From Planctomycetaceae bacterium (GTDB taxonomy: Bacteria; Planctomycetota; Planctomycetia; Planctomycetales; Planctomycetaceae), in the NCBI GenBank assembly GCA_020426325.1, contig JAGQQG010000014.1, forward strand, positions 1 through 64,000: a stretch of DNA of 64,000 nucleotides, written 5' to 3'. Below, piece by piece: positions 28,181 to 36,502 of this stretch. The notes under the pieces were generated by a model. That model ran no database searches. It was not told the DNA's origin and was given only the letters and a program-made list of their open reading frames with translations. The translations under genes were made by a program, and so were the position numbers. The first letter of the stretch is position 1; every line of letters begins with the position of its first letter.

Positions 28181-28797
28181 GAGTCGCGATCCCGTTTCCC
28201 ATTGGAGAGTTGGCCACGCAGTCTGTCGACGGCACGATGCAGCAGGCTCGCGACGGCCATTTCGCTTCGATCGAAATGTTGGGCTAACTCTTTCAGGGAA
28301 AGTCCATCCATGTAACGTAAGCGAATCACCTCTCGCTGATCCGCCGTCATATTGTCGATTGCCAGATTCAAACTCAGCGTTTCCTCTGCCTGTACGGCCC
28401 GACGGCTTGGAGTAGCCTCGTTGTCCGAGAGTTGCTTTCGCAGCGGACCCGCAGGAGACTTGGAATCATCGAGCGATCTTTCCGAGCGGACAGACCGTTT
28501 CTGGACGAGATCATGACGCCGAACGGCCTCCGCAAGATTGTTTTCGAGTATTCGATTGAGCCATCCAGCCCACTCCGCCTCACATTCTCCCCTGAACCCA
28601 GAAAAGTCCCGCTGGGCTTCGAGGAATGTCTCCTGGACAATATCTGAATAGTCGACCCGTGAGTTCAGCCGGGAACCAAGTTGCTGGCGTGCCTGATGGC
28701 ACAGCGAATTACGGTACAATTCGAGCAATTTTCCGAGTGCCTGTGTGTCACCAGAGCGCGCTCTGGCCAGTAATTCGGGGGGAGTGGAATGTGGCAT
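28177..28797 (-). CDS. ECF-type RNA polymerase sigma factor
   Basis: Sigma-70 family factor of 206 aa starting at ATG 28797 (MPHSTPPEL). Region 2 (YSDIVQETFLEAQRDFSGF) and region 4 (LNLAIDNMTADQREVIRLRY, then LSLKELAQHFDRSEMAVASL) are clear. The planctomycete group to which it seems to belong is usually encoded with a Ser/Thr kinase rather than an anti-sigma factor, and here the kinase start overlaps its stop. No anti-sigma gene is seen, so phosphorylation by the partner kinase is the likely control. Confidence 0.88.
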   Translation of the reverse strand: MPHSTPPELLARARSGDTQALGKLLELYRNSLCHQARQQLGSRLNSRVDYSDIVQETFLEAQRDFSGFRGECEAEWAGWLNRILENNLAEAVRRHDLVQKRSVRSERSLDDSKSPAGPLRKQLSDNEATPSRRAVQAEETLSLNLAIDNMTADQREVIRLRYMDGLSLKELAQHFDRSEMAVASLLHRAVDRLRGQLSNGKRDRDS

Positions 28798-29064
28798 GGC
28801 CTGCACTATCCAACTAAGGCAAGAGATCTCCCGGAAGTGTCCGATCAAAATCGAACTTTTCTCCAAGCTACACGGAATATCCCGATCTCACAAACCAAGA
28901 GCCGGTTGCGCGACCACCCTGCACGACTGATCACGCTGCCGGTTGGCCTTTGAAGTTCGTGGATGGACTTCCAAGCCGGTTCCGCCGAGCTCACATCATT
29001 GTGAGTTAACTGGTCTCATGGTCTGCGGTTATTCACATGCCTAACTCGTTAAAGCAGACTATTC

Positions 29065-29319
29065 ATGCATCCGAAATCAAAGAAGCCCCGTCTCCCTCTT
29101 TCGCAAACCTGTTGTGCGATGCCACTGCTCATGTTCGCTGCAATAACTTGTGCACTGGGCTGGCTGTGCATACCGATTCACCTCCTGATCGGTTTGCCGG
29201 AATACGTCGGATTCGCCGCCTACTTGTGCACTGCTCTGCCGATTATTCCGGCATCAATTCTTGCGCTCGGAGTGGTTGTGTATGCAATCGAATGCGGGCT
29301 GCGTCGCATGGCGAGGTGA
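29065..29319 (+). CDS. Small membrane protein
   Basis: 84 aa with two strong hydrophobic helices (about 19-44 and 50-74) and basic ends. No ribosome-binding site stands out and no homologue is recognised, so it may not be real. It lies alone between the sigma factor and endonuclease IV genes. Confidence 0.4.
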   Translation: MHPKSKKPRLPLSQTCCAMPLLMFAAITCALGWLCIPIHLLIGLPEYVGFAAYLCTALPIIPASILALGVVVYAIECGLRRMAR

Positions 29320-29375
29320 TGATCAATGAGATCAAGACGGATGAAAGGTACGAGTGAACCTCTCCACAACCTTCG

Positions 29376-30233
29376 TTACTGTCCAGTCAACGACCGCAAC
29401 GTTCTCAGGTTGACGGCGTCCATCGGTTCGCCGTCGCGGTCTTCCTTCTTCGTTTCGAGGTACATCGGCAGATTCTTGAAGCGTCTGTCGTTGAGGACGT
29501 GACGAAACGGTTCGAGGCCCAGTTCCCCCTCGCCGATGTGGTCGTGCCTGTCCACGCGGCTGCCTTGGGGCTTCTTGCTGTCGTTGACATGGAAGGCACG
29601 GATGCGGTCGAGACCGACGACGTTGTCCAGTTCGTCCATCGTGGCTTTGTACTCGGCCTTCGACTTCAGCCCGTACCCAGCTGCGAACGTGTGACACGTG
29701 TCGATGCACACGCCGATGCGAGAGTTGTCCTTCACGCCGTCGATGAGCGTCGCCAGATGCTCGAAGCGGTAGCCAAGATTCGTCCCCTGGCCGGCCGTGT
29801 TCTCCAGCCAGAACTCGACGGCGAAACCCTTCGTCCGTTTGATGGCCTCATTGAGGGCTTTGATGATCTGCTTGAGTCCCGCCTCCTCCGAGCTGTCGAC
29901 ATAACTCCCCGGGTGCATCACAACGCCTGCCAGCCCGAGCGCCTCCGCCCGTTCCATCTCGACGACCAGAGCATCCAGCGACTTTTGCCATAACTCCTCG
30001 TTGGGGGAGCCGACGTTGATCAGATAGCTGTCATGAGCACACGGCACCCTCAGGCCGGTCTCCTCCATCGCCTCCTTGAACAACCGCACATCCTCATCGG
30101 TGAGTGCCTTCGCCCGCCACTGGTTATTGTTCTTGGTAAAGATCTGCACCGTCTCCATCCCCAACTCAGCCGCCGCATTGACGGCTTTGTAGTACCCCCC
30201 CGCGATCGACATATGAGCACCGAGGAGTGGCAT
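29376..30233 (-). CDS. nfo: Endonuclease IV, AP-site nuclease
   Basis: Zinc-dependent apurinic/apyrimidinic endonuclease of base-excision repair, 285 aa, full length. TIM-barrel with metal ligands in the right places: CAHDSYLIN near 65-73, MHPGSY at 106-111, LENTAGQG with Glu144, CIDTCHTFAAGY (Asp178, His181), FHVNDSK at 214-220 and the DRHDHIGEGELG signature at 228-239. Stands alone on the minus strand, upstream of a repeat copy. Confidence 0.95.
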   Translation of the reverse strand: MPLLGAHMSIAGGYYKAVNAAAELGMETVQIFTKNNNQWRAKALTDEDVRLFKEAMEETGLRVPCAHDSYLINVGSPNEELWQKSLDALVVEMERAEALGLAGVVMHPGSYVDSSEEAGLKQIIKALNEAIKRTKGFAVEFWLENTAGQGTNLGYRFEHLATLIDGVKDNSRIGVCIDTCHTFAAGYGLKSKAEYKATMDELDNVVGLDRIRAFHVNDSKKPQGSRVDRHDHIGEGELGLEPFRHVLNDRRFKNLPMYLETKKEDRDGEPMDAVNLRTLRSLTGQ

Positions 30234-30268
30234 GGTCGTTTGGTGGTTGTATGGGGAAGGGGAGAAGG

Positions 30269-30309
30269 ATAGAACGCGGATGACACGGATCAGGCGGATT
30301 TACGCGGAT
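30269..30309. repeat. Left arm of inverted repeat flanking two membrane genes
   Basis: ATAGAACGCGGATGACACGGATC and following bases. The first 23 bases match the reverse complement of 31142-31164 exactly. The arm ends at the stop codon of the adjacent membrane protein gene. See the right arm. Confidence 0.75.
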
Positions 30310-30827
30310 CAATTTGTTGATTGAGTAGATCCATATATCAGGACGAAGGACGTGACAACAGCTGATGCTATCAAAGGAAGGGTAAATCGGCGTCCAATGA
30401 AATAGATTCCAATCCAGGCATCGGTTGGCGTGACCTCAAACTGATGTGCAGCGAACTTGGTCAACATCGTGATCATTGCAAGGTGCATCACGGACAAGAT
30501 TGTGATACGACGAATCATTGAACGAGACATGTTGTGACAGTGCGAGGCCACAGGCCAAGAGACCATTGCGTAGCAGACCAGCATTCCAAGAAGGGCTGGC
30601 AACAGGATCACAAGAAAAAACGCTGCGCCAGCGCCGTTCACTTCGAATTCGCCCTGAGTCGCATGGGCGAACAGAATCTCACCCTCAAGGATTCCAAACT
30701 CAGCTGCGAGGCCAGCTGCTACGAATACGAACGGATACCATGTTGTACTCGACCGAGTTGCGCTACTGCGTGTGGGGTAGCCGTAATACTCTGCCGATGT
30801 TGTTTCGTATGTCGTGTCTTCGTTCAT
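30309..30827 (-). CDS. Membrane protein of unknown function
   Basis: 172 aa; a Ser/Thr/Tyr-rich N-terminal 30 residues is followed by four likely membrane helices (about 31-50, 65-90, 105-125 and 148-165). No family recognised. The ATG overlaps the stop of the upstream 90-aa gene (30824-30827), so both are one unit, bracketed by inverted repeats. Confidence 0.6.
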   Translation of the reverse strand: MNEDTTYETTSAEYYGYPTRSSATRSSTTWYPFVFVAAGLAAEFGILEGEILFAHATQGEFEVNGAGAAFFLVILLPALLGMLVCYAMVSWPVASHCHNMSRSMIRRITILSVMHLAMITMLTKFAAHQFEVTPTDAWIGIYFIGRRFTLPLIASAVVTSFVLIYGSTQSTN

Positions 30828-31096
30828 GGATTGAATTGACCGGACTCATTGCTCTTCTTTCTCGCAAGCCGGTCTGAGAGAACTGAACCAAGATGGTAGA
30901 TGATTGGGATGAAGACGCACCACATCCCAATCGCGATCAGCCATGCAAACGCATCCAGCAACCATTGCAAATCTTCGTACTGCATATTTCCAGTGAGGAG
31001 GGCCTCACCGTTCACCAGTTGCCACCATATCTCCAAACAGATGGCTGCAAATATCCAACAGGCGACGCCCAAAAAGATCACATATTTCAGTCTCAT
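30824..31096 (-). CDS. Small two-helix membrane protein
   Basis: 90 aa with hydrophobic helices at about 5-25 and 50-70 and a basic, polar C-terminus (LARKKSNESGQ). No family recognised. First gene of a coupled pair with the 172-aa membrane protein. Confidence 0.55.
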   Translation of the reverse strand: MRLKYVIFLGVACWIFAAICLEIWWQLVNGEALLTGNMQYEDLQWLLDAFAWLIAIGMWCVFIPIIYHLGSVLSDRLARKKSNESGQFNP

Positions 31097-31120
31097 CTAA
31101 CACCTTTGACGAGCAAACTT

Positions 31121-31164
31121 GAAATCCGTGGTCATCCGCTCGATCCGTGTCATCCGCGTTCTAT
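31121..31164. repeat. Right arm of inverted repeat flanking two membrane genes
   Basis: Contains GATCCGTGTCATCCGCGTT, an exact inverted copy of the left arm over 23 bp, plus a related internal copy (ATCCGTGGTCATCCG). It lies just upstream of the 90-aa membrane protein gene on the minus strand. It is probably a dispersed intergenic repeat rather than a transposon end, since no transposase lies between the arms. Confidence 0.7.
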
Positions 31165-31179
31165 TCACACCGGACGACA

Positions 31180-31899
31180 TCAGCCATTCGACTGCTCGCG
31201 CACCTGCACCTGCAGGGCGCCGAGGAGTTTGGTGATTTCTTTCTCTTTCTTGCTGATCCAGAGGACGTTGTCGAGGACGATCGCTTTGCGTTCGCCGCTG
31301 GGTTGGAGGATCAGGCGGCCGGCTCCCATCAGCATGTACTCGAAGATGTCGTTGATCTCTTTCTCGATCCGCAGGTGTGGCGACGGAAAGCGTTCGAGGT
31401 CGCTGAGGATGCCGTGATGATGCAGCAGTTCGTTCGGGCGGACTTCCCAGTAGTCGAACCGCCGGTTGATGGCCACGCCTGCGTAGATGAGCCCGAACAC
31501 GATCGAGATCATCCAGTAAAAGGTTGCATTCGCCCGTGGTTCGAGCGATGTCAACCAGCCTTCAAAAGAGGGAAGCACATTGGGGAAGTAGACCACGAGG
31601 AGTGCTCCCCCCAGCACGAGTGCGACCCCGATGAAGAATAACGTCAGGGACGTGGTGCGGGGGAAGTCGAAACCGAGCACCACCAGGTTGATCGAAAGCA
31701 CCACCAGGAACGTCCAGGTGATGACGACCGCCGTGTTTCCCTGTGCGCCGACGAATGTCAAAAAGATGGCCCCCGCGATCGCGATCAGCCAGGCAGGCCA
31801 CATGAAAATGATTTTGGGATACGAGACCAGAATCACGCTCTCTTCAGACTTCTTTCCCGTCGACATATGGGCTTCCTGTTTCTTCGGGGTTTCATTCAC
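31180..31899 (-). CDS. Membrane protein with PH-like domain
   Basis: 239 aa. Four hydrophobic segments (about 30-52, 56-75, 84-105 and 125-145) are followed by a soluble C-terminal region of about 90 residues (FDYWEVRPNELLHHHGILSD, then IVLDNVLWISKKEKEI) that looks like the bacterial PH/YdbT domain. Function unknown. An in-frame ATG at 31866 is an alternative start. Confidence 0.6.
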   Translation of the reverse strand: MNETPKKQEAHMSTGKKSEESVILVSYPKIIFMWPAWLIAIAGAIFLTFVGAQGNTAVVITWTFLVVLSINLVVLGFDFPRTTSLTLFFIGVALVLGGALLVVYFPNVLPSFEGWLTSLEPRANATFYWMISIVFGLIYAGVAINRRFDYWEVRPNELLHHHGILSDLERFPSPHLRIEKEINDIFEYMLMGAGRLILQPSGERKAIVLDNVLWISKKEKEITKLLGALQVQVREQSNG

Positions 31900-31956
31900 G
31901 GGTCAATCCTCTGTCGAAGGGGTGAACGTGTTTTACATGAATTCGGATCACGTAAT

Positions 31957-32040
31957 TTTACCACGGAGACACGGAGACACGGAGGAGACAACAGAATACG
32001 CCCTCTTTCTCCGTGTCTCAGTGCCTCCGTGGTGAGTTAA
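31957..32040. repeat. ACGGAGACACGGAG inverted repeat
   Basis: Left arm TTTACCACGGAGACACGGAG with a tandem ACGGAGAC unit, then 25 bp of unique DNA, then right arm CTCCGTGTCTCAGTGCCTCCGTGGT. The arms pair imperfectly over about 25 bp. It lies between the PH-like membrane gene and the phosphoglycerate mutase gene. Similar elements occur between genes in many environmental genomes (from memory). Confidence 0.75.
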
Positions 32041-32050
32041 CTTCGACGAC

Positions 32051-33256
32051 TCACGCTCCGAATTTCTCCAGCCGGCCGGCGTGAGCGAGGGCCATGGGCA
32101 TAAGGTACTTCGCCTCGAACTGGCCGAGGCCTCCCGCACGACATTCTTTCTCACCGAAAGCGGTGCTGCCGTCGTAGCGGCACATGTCGGCTGCGATCAT
32201 CGTTGGCACGGGGTGCCAGCTGTGCGACTTCATCTTGCTGGGCGTCGAGTGATCGCCCGTGACGATGACGACCGTCGGATCAAGGGCCAGAATACTGGGG
32301 ATGCAACCGTCAACCTCCTCAGTCCGTTTCACCTTCGCGTCGAAGTTTCCGTCTTCACCGGTGGAATCGGTGTACTTGAAGTGGATGAAGAAGAAATCGT
32401 AGTCGTTCCACGACTTCCTGAGCCAGTCCATCTGATCGTCGAGAGTAGTGCTCGGACCAATGATGTCCATTCCCACGAGGCGGGCGAGACCACGATACAT
32501 CGGGTAGACCGCGATCGCCGCCGGACGGGTGCCGTAGACTTCCTCGAAAGTGGGGATGGGCGGACGCTTGGCGATGCCGCGCAGCGTGAGGAAGTTCGCG
32601 GGTTGATCGTCCTTGAGGACTTCCCGTGCCTGAGCCAGAAACTGTTTGGCGATTTCGACCGTCTTGCTGGACGCGTCGTCACGGGCAACCGGATCGAGGG
32701 GAGGGACACCGGTCGCCTGCGGGTCAGTATCGTCGACCTCGCCGCCAAGTCCCTCGCCCCGGAAGACGACGACCAGCCGGTACTCTTTCACGTGTCGCAC
32801 GAAGACTTCGACGCCGGGGATCTTGATCTGGTCAAGTTTCTCACACAGCGGGGCAGCGATGTCGTTGCCGATGCGGCCGGCCCGGCGATCGGAGATGTTG
32901 CCCGCATCATCCAGCGTGCAGAAGTTGCCCCGGATGGCGACGTCATTCGGGCCGAGGTCAAAGTCGATGCCGAGGGCTTCGAGCACGCCGCGACCAATCT
33001 GGTACTCCAGGGGATCATAGCCAAACAGCCCAAGGTGGCCCGGTCCGGAGCCGGGGGTGATGCCAGGCAGGACGGGGATGCTCAGTCCCAGCGTACCGCG
33101 AGCAGCAAGGGCATCGAGGTTGGGCGTCTTGGCCGTTTCGAGTTCGGTCTTGCCCCCTGGTTCCAGCGGCAGTCCGCCGAGGCCGTCCGCGACGAGCAGG
33201 ACGATTTTCGAGTGATTCTTACGTTGAAGCTTGCGTGTCAGATCGTGCACAGACAT
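32051..33256 (-). CDS. apgM: 2,3-bisphosphoglycerate-independent phosphoglycerate mutase, ApgM type
   Basis: Interconverts 3- and 2-phosphoglycerate in glycolysis (401 aa). The alkaline-phosphatase superfamily metal site starts with VADGLGG (Asp24). The phospho-serine is Ser70 in TPGSGPGHLGLFGYDP, and the C-terminal VTGDHSTPS and HSWHPVP supply the other ligands. This archaeal-type enzyme differs from GpmI. Start ATG 33256 (MSVHDL) fits the family; the frame extends upstream over a repeat hairpin and is not coding there. Confidence 0.92.
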   Translation of the reverse strand: MSVHDLTRKLQRKNHSKIVLLVADGLGGLPLEPGGKTELETAKTPNLDALAARGTLGLSIPVLPGITPGSGPGHLGLFGYDPLEYQIGRGVLEALGIDFDLGPNDVAIRGNFCTLDDAGNISDRRAGRIGNDIAAPLCEKLDQIKIPGVEVFVRHVKEYRLVVVFRGEGLGGEVDDTDPQATGVPPLDPVARDDASSKTVEIAKQFLAQAREVLKDDQPANFLTLRGIAKRPPIPTFEEVYGTRPAAIAVYPMYRGLARLVGMDIIGPSTTLDDQMDWLRKSWNDYDFFFIHFKYTDSTGEDGNFDAKVKRTEEVDGCIPSILALDPTVVIVTGDHSTPSKMKSHSWHPVPTMIAADMCRYDGSTAFGEKECRAGGLGQFEAKYLMPMALAHAGRLEKFGA

Positions 33257-33287
33257 GGTGAGGAGTGAATCGTTTGTAGGAAGTGGC

Positions 33288-33313
33288 AAGCCCACGGGTG
33301 ATATCCCGTGGGT
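33288..33313. repeat. AAGCCCACGGG hairpin repeat, copy 1
   Basis: CCCACGGG-N6-CCCGTGGG, an 8-bp perfect stem preceded by AAG and followed by T. The same unit recurs at 35345-35366 with a different loop. Located 35 bp upstream of the phosphoglycerate mutase start. Confidence 0.75.
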
Positions 33314-33461
33314 CCAATGGTCGAGCGGCATTGTCGGGGAGTTGTGGCCGTTCATCAAGCGTGGCAAGATCCATGTGAACGAAACGTGAATCGCAAACGA
33401 ACGGTATTGACGTGTACAGGACGAGCCATCTCAGCTTCAAACGCGAGCAAGAGCACAATTC

Positions 33462-33968
33462 ATGGCTGAATTTGCAGTCACCATGACCGCTAGGCTGATG
33501 GTGCTCGCCTACGTTGTGCGGCTGTGTGCGGATATTGCCGGTTGGCCAGAGGTGGCGGATCAACGATCTCGCCGGGAGAAGACCGTTCGCTGGATCTGGA
33601 CATTGGGATGTGTTGTCTGTCTGCTGCACGTGGGAGCCGCGTTTCAGTTTGTGCATGGCTGGAGTCACACTGCTGCGTATGCTCATACGGCTGAACAGAC
33701 GGCCGCTGTGACCGGTTGGCGGTGGGGAGGCGGTCTGTGGGTCAATTATGCCTTCACGCTCTGGTGGGTGCTGGACGTCGTCTGGAACTGGCGCCGCGGG
33801 TTGGACAGACTCCCACGCGACTACGTCATCGGGATGCATCTGGTGGTTGGATTCCTGATGTTCAACGCGACGGTCGTATTCGGCCCTGTATGGTGGCGAT
33901 GGGTTGCCCTGCCGATTGTGGGAATCCTGATCTTCCTCGCCCGTGGTCGCTGTCGACAGAATGCTTGA
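33462..33968 (+). CDS. Four-helix membrane protein
   Basis: 168 aa with hydrophobic helices near 10-25, 46-66, 93-113 and 120-160, rich in Trp and His. No family recognised. Lies between the divergent phosphoglycerate mutase gene and the convergent GT4 glycosyltransferase gene. Confidence 0.6.
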   Translation: MAEFAVTMTARLMVLAYVVRLCADIAGWPEVADQRSRREKTVRWIWTLGCVVCLLHVGAAFQFVHGWSHTAAYAHTAEQTAAVTGWRWGGGLWVNYAFTLWWVLDVVWNWRRGLDRLPRDYVIGMHLVVGFLMFNATVVFGPVWWRWVALPIVGILIFLARGRCRQNA

Positions 33969-34002
33969 AGTTTCCTGTGGAGCATCTGAATGCGAGGATC
34001 GC

Positions 34003-35304
34003 TCAGAGAGAGTCCCTCTTTTCATGATCTGACTGCGTTGTCAGGATCTTGAGCGTCTCCTCGGCCATACGTTTCGGATTGAACTTCTCGCGGACGTTTG
34101 TGTGTCCGGTTCGGCTGAGGTCCTGGTGCAATTGAGTGTCGTCCGCAAGACGTTCGATGGCTTTTGCAAGTGCTTCGGGGTTCTTGGGCTCAACGAGTTG
34201 GCCACCGCCGGTCGATTCGATCAGTTCCGGGAAGGCACCGTGGTTCGGCTGGATCACAGGCACGCCGTTGGCCAGAGCTTCGAGAACGTACAGTCCCTTC
34301 GGTTCGAGGAACTCCGTCGGGACGCTGAGAACATCGAGTGACTGATAGAAGGCCACTTTGTCGGCGAGGCTCGCCGGGCTTCCGATGTACTCGAAAGCAT
34401 CGCCGAGAGGGGCTGCCGCTCTCTGGATTTCTGAAAAGTAGGAACGATGTTGCGGGTTGAGGTAGCCGCCCGCTATGTATCGAAACTCTCCGGGCCGCTT
34501 CGAGTGCAGTAAGAGAGCCGCGTCCATGAGGTAATGTAGGCCCTTCTCAGGAGCAATACGGGCGAAGTACCCGACTGTGAAAGGCTGCGAAGCAGGCTTG
34601 GGTTGACCATGATGTCCCATCAAATCGATGCCTAGAGGAATCACGTGCATCCGCTCTCGACGCAGTTGCAGGTAGTTCCCCATATAATCGCGGTAGAACC
34701 GACTGTGTGTGAAGAACCCGTCGAACTGCTGGGCGCGAGCAGAGACGGCTTCGATCACTCGCGGCTTGTGTGATTCCGGCAGGCCGTCGGTGAAGACGTC
34801 GTCTCCCTGAAGTGTGCAGTAGACGGGTCCCTCGAAACGCTCCTTCAGCCGTTTCAAGGCTCCGACCAGCAGGGCATTGGAGAAGATCACGATATCGGGC
34901 TTCAGGTGTTGTGCGATGTGCTCAGCAAGTTCGTCCACTTCGCGTGCAATCGGTCCACTCTCGCCAGCGAGCATGTCGAGTGTGAGATCGCCAAGGTCGG
35001 CCGCGTCATTGCTGATCGAGAGTTTGCTGAGCAATCGCAGAACGGCAGGGTGATCGAGCGGGCGTGTGAGAAACCGTGGAAGCCTTCGCCACAGCCGCGA
35101 GCGATGGTCCATGTAGATGTTCAGTCCCCCCATGAACACGTGCGTGTCGCTGACGTCCTGTTCATCGACGCGGATCGGGGTATAAGTCGGGATCAGCGAG
35201 ACCTCGACTCCAATGTCCATCAGCGCGCGGGCCCAGGTGTTGTCGTGCATGCACGACCCGCAGAACATGCCGGCCCCGCCGGCGGTGATGATGGCAATGT
35301 GCAC
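34003..35304 (-). CDS. GT4-family glycosyltransferase
   Basis: Cytosolic or membrane-associated retaining glycosyltransferase of 433 aa, GT-B fold. The N-terminal glycine-rich start (IITAGGAGMFCGSCMHDN) and the C-terminal EX7E motif (EFLEPKGLYVLE) with PVIQPNHGAFPE are typical; GYFARIAPEKGLHYLMDA marks the nucleotide-sugar domain. Acceptor unknown. The amidotransferase gene lies upstream on the same strand, 70 bp away with a repeat hairpin between. Confidence 0.85.
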   Translation of the reverse strand: MHIAIITAGGAGMFCGSCMHDNTWARALMDIGVEVSLIPTYTPIRVDEQDVSDTHVFMGGLNIYMDHRSRLWRRLPRFLTRPLDHPAVLRLLSKLSISNDAADLGDLTLDMLAGESGPIAREVDELAEHIAQHLKPDIVIFSNALLVGALKRLKERFEGPVYCTLQGDDVFTDGLPESHKPRVIEAVSARAQQFDGFFTHSRFYRDYMGNYLQLRRERMHVIPLGIDLMGHHGQPKPASQPFTVGYFARIAPEKGLHYLMDAALLLHSKRPGEFRYIAGGYLNPQHRSYFSEIQRAAAPLGDAFEYIGSPASLADKVAFYQSLDVLSVPTEFLEPKGLYVLEALANGVPVIQPNHGAFPELIESTGGGQLVEPKNPEALAKAIERLADDTQLHQDLSRTGHTNVREKFNPKRMAEETLKILTTQSDHEKRDSL

Positions 35305-35341
35305 CGAAGGGAGTAGGGAGTAGCGAACAGGGAATCATCTT

Positions 35342-35367
35342 AAGCCCACGGGCTACGCCCCGTGGGT
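35342..35367. repeat. AAGCCCACGGG hairpin repeat, copy 2
   Basis: AAGCCCACGGG-N6-CCCGTGGGT, the same stem as at 33288-33313 with a different loop, in the gap between the amidotransferase and glycosyltransferase genes on the minus strand. Confidence 0.75.
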
Positions 35368-35374
35368 TCTTCCT

Positions 35375-36121
35375 TCAACTCAACACATACTTCACAAACC
35401 GAGGCAACAGGGCTTCGGTCTCCGGGGCGTCCTGAAGACTGGCGGCAAAATCGTCGACAGACATCCCTGTAAGATGCCTCACGTACTCCGGATAGGCATC
35501 GAGGCGTCGCAATAAATCCTGGCGGTTCAACTCGGGATGAAACTGCGTGCAGTAGATCGGGACGTCGTTGAGCCGGTACGCCTGATGGATCACACGATCT
35601 GATGAGGCCAGCAGGGTTGTCTGGGCAGGTAAATCGACGACGTGGTCCTCGTGCCCCATCTGACCAAGGAATTCTTTCCCCAGCGGTGAGAATACGGGAT
35701 CGTCCTGACCGTCGGACGTGAGCATGAGTTCGTGCGTGCCGATTTCAGCCCAAGACGGATTGTGCACGACTTTTCCGCCTATCGCCCGCGCCATCGCCTG
35801 AAAGCCCCAGCAGGACGCAAACGTCGGCTGCCGTCGTTCCCGTAAGTCACGCATGACATCGAGGGCCCGCCGCAGCCATTCTTCAGCTGGCTCCGCAACC
35901 GATGCTTCGTCCACAACCGAGTAATGTCCGCTTCCCCCGAGCAGAACGACGTCGGTCTGTGATAGTTGTGTTGCAGTCGGCTGTTGGTGAAGCAGATCGA
36001 GAACGCGAATTCGACTGGGGTTTGATCGCAGCGCGCGAGCGAAGCACTCGACCTCGTGCGACCGCATCGGGTCGTCCGGGTTGCGGACTTGCAGCAGGAG
36101 ATATCGAACGGAGTTGAGCAT
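35375..36121 (-). CDS. Class I glutamine amidotransferase-like protein
   Basis: 248 aa. The triad is visible: nucleophile elbow FASCWGFQ (Cys at about 104) and QFHPELN (His, Glu, about 192-194), with LLGGSGHYSV near residue 60 for the oxyanion region. Such stand-alone GATases hydrolyse glutamine or gamma-glutamyl compounds; GMP-synthase-like and PuuD-like roles are both possible. It is divergent from a GCS2-type ligase gene, which suggests a gamma-glutamyl or peptide-amide role. Confidence 0.8.
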   Translation of the reverse strand: MLNSVRYLLLQVRNPDDPMRSHEVECFARALRSNPSRIRVLDLLHQQPTATQLSQTDVVLLGGSGHYSVVDEASVAEPAEEWLRRALDVMRDLRERRQPTFASCWGFQAMARAIGGKVVHNPSWAEIGTHELMLTSDGQDDPVFSPLGKEFLGQMGHEDHVVDLPAQTTLLASSDRVIHQAYRLNDVPIYCTQFHPELNRQDLLRRLDAYPEYVRHLTGMSVDDFAASLQDAPETEALLPRFVKYVLS

Positions 36122-36502
36122 GTTCTTTGAGTAGATCGGACTGTGTCACCCAAGTGTGACGGAAGGAGCGAGATGCGGAAAGGGCTGAGCCATTCCGAAA
36201 CGTTGTTCGCGTGACGCTCCAGATTCAGGAAGGTCATGAGAGGATCATCTTCAACAAGACAATCGGACTTTTTATCAAAGTCCCTCCTGCGCAGGCGAGA
36301 ATCCTGACGGATTGAGATGGGACGGAATGCGATCGAAGTCGTCAATTTTGATCTCATGTTCACTGCCTGCGCAGGGGGATATTCTCGGAGTCATCCACAC
36401 TCTGTTGATCCAATATCGGGATGACCATCTCACTTCGGGCATGAATGATGTAGAATTTGGGATCATCACAGATGTCCTTTTTTCTCTCATTCTGAGTGTG
36501 TC
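36122..36502. other. Divergent intergenic region
   Basis: 381 bp between the amidotransferase (minus) and ligase (plus) genes. It should hold both promoters. Besides the inverted pair of CCTGCGCAGG palindromes (36286-36375) I see no gene. Confidence 0.45.
36286..36375. repeat. Inverted pair of CCTGCGCAGG palindromes
   Basis: The 10-bp palindrome CCTGCGCAGG occurs at 36286-36295 and 36366-36375, 80 bp apart, with flanks in inverted orientation (CCCTCCTGCGCAGGC against the reverse complement CCCCCTGCGCAGGC). Likely a small dispersed inverted repeat. Confidence 0.5.

Noticed and set aside
30269-31164. Complete insertion sequence
   Set aside because: Inverted ends are present but no transposase lies between them and no target duplication was seen.
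31957-32040. Tandem units resembling a CRISPR array
   Set aside because: Units are too short, with no spacers of regular length and no cas genes; the structure is an inverted repeat.
32081-33268. Plus-strand open frame of 395 codons
   Set aside because: Antisense to the phosphoglycerate mutase gene, whose motifs are clear.
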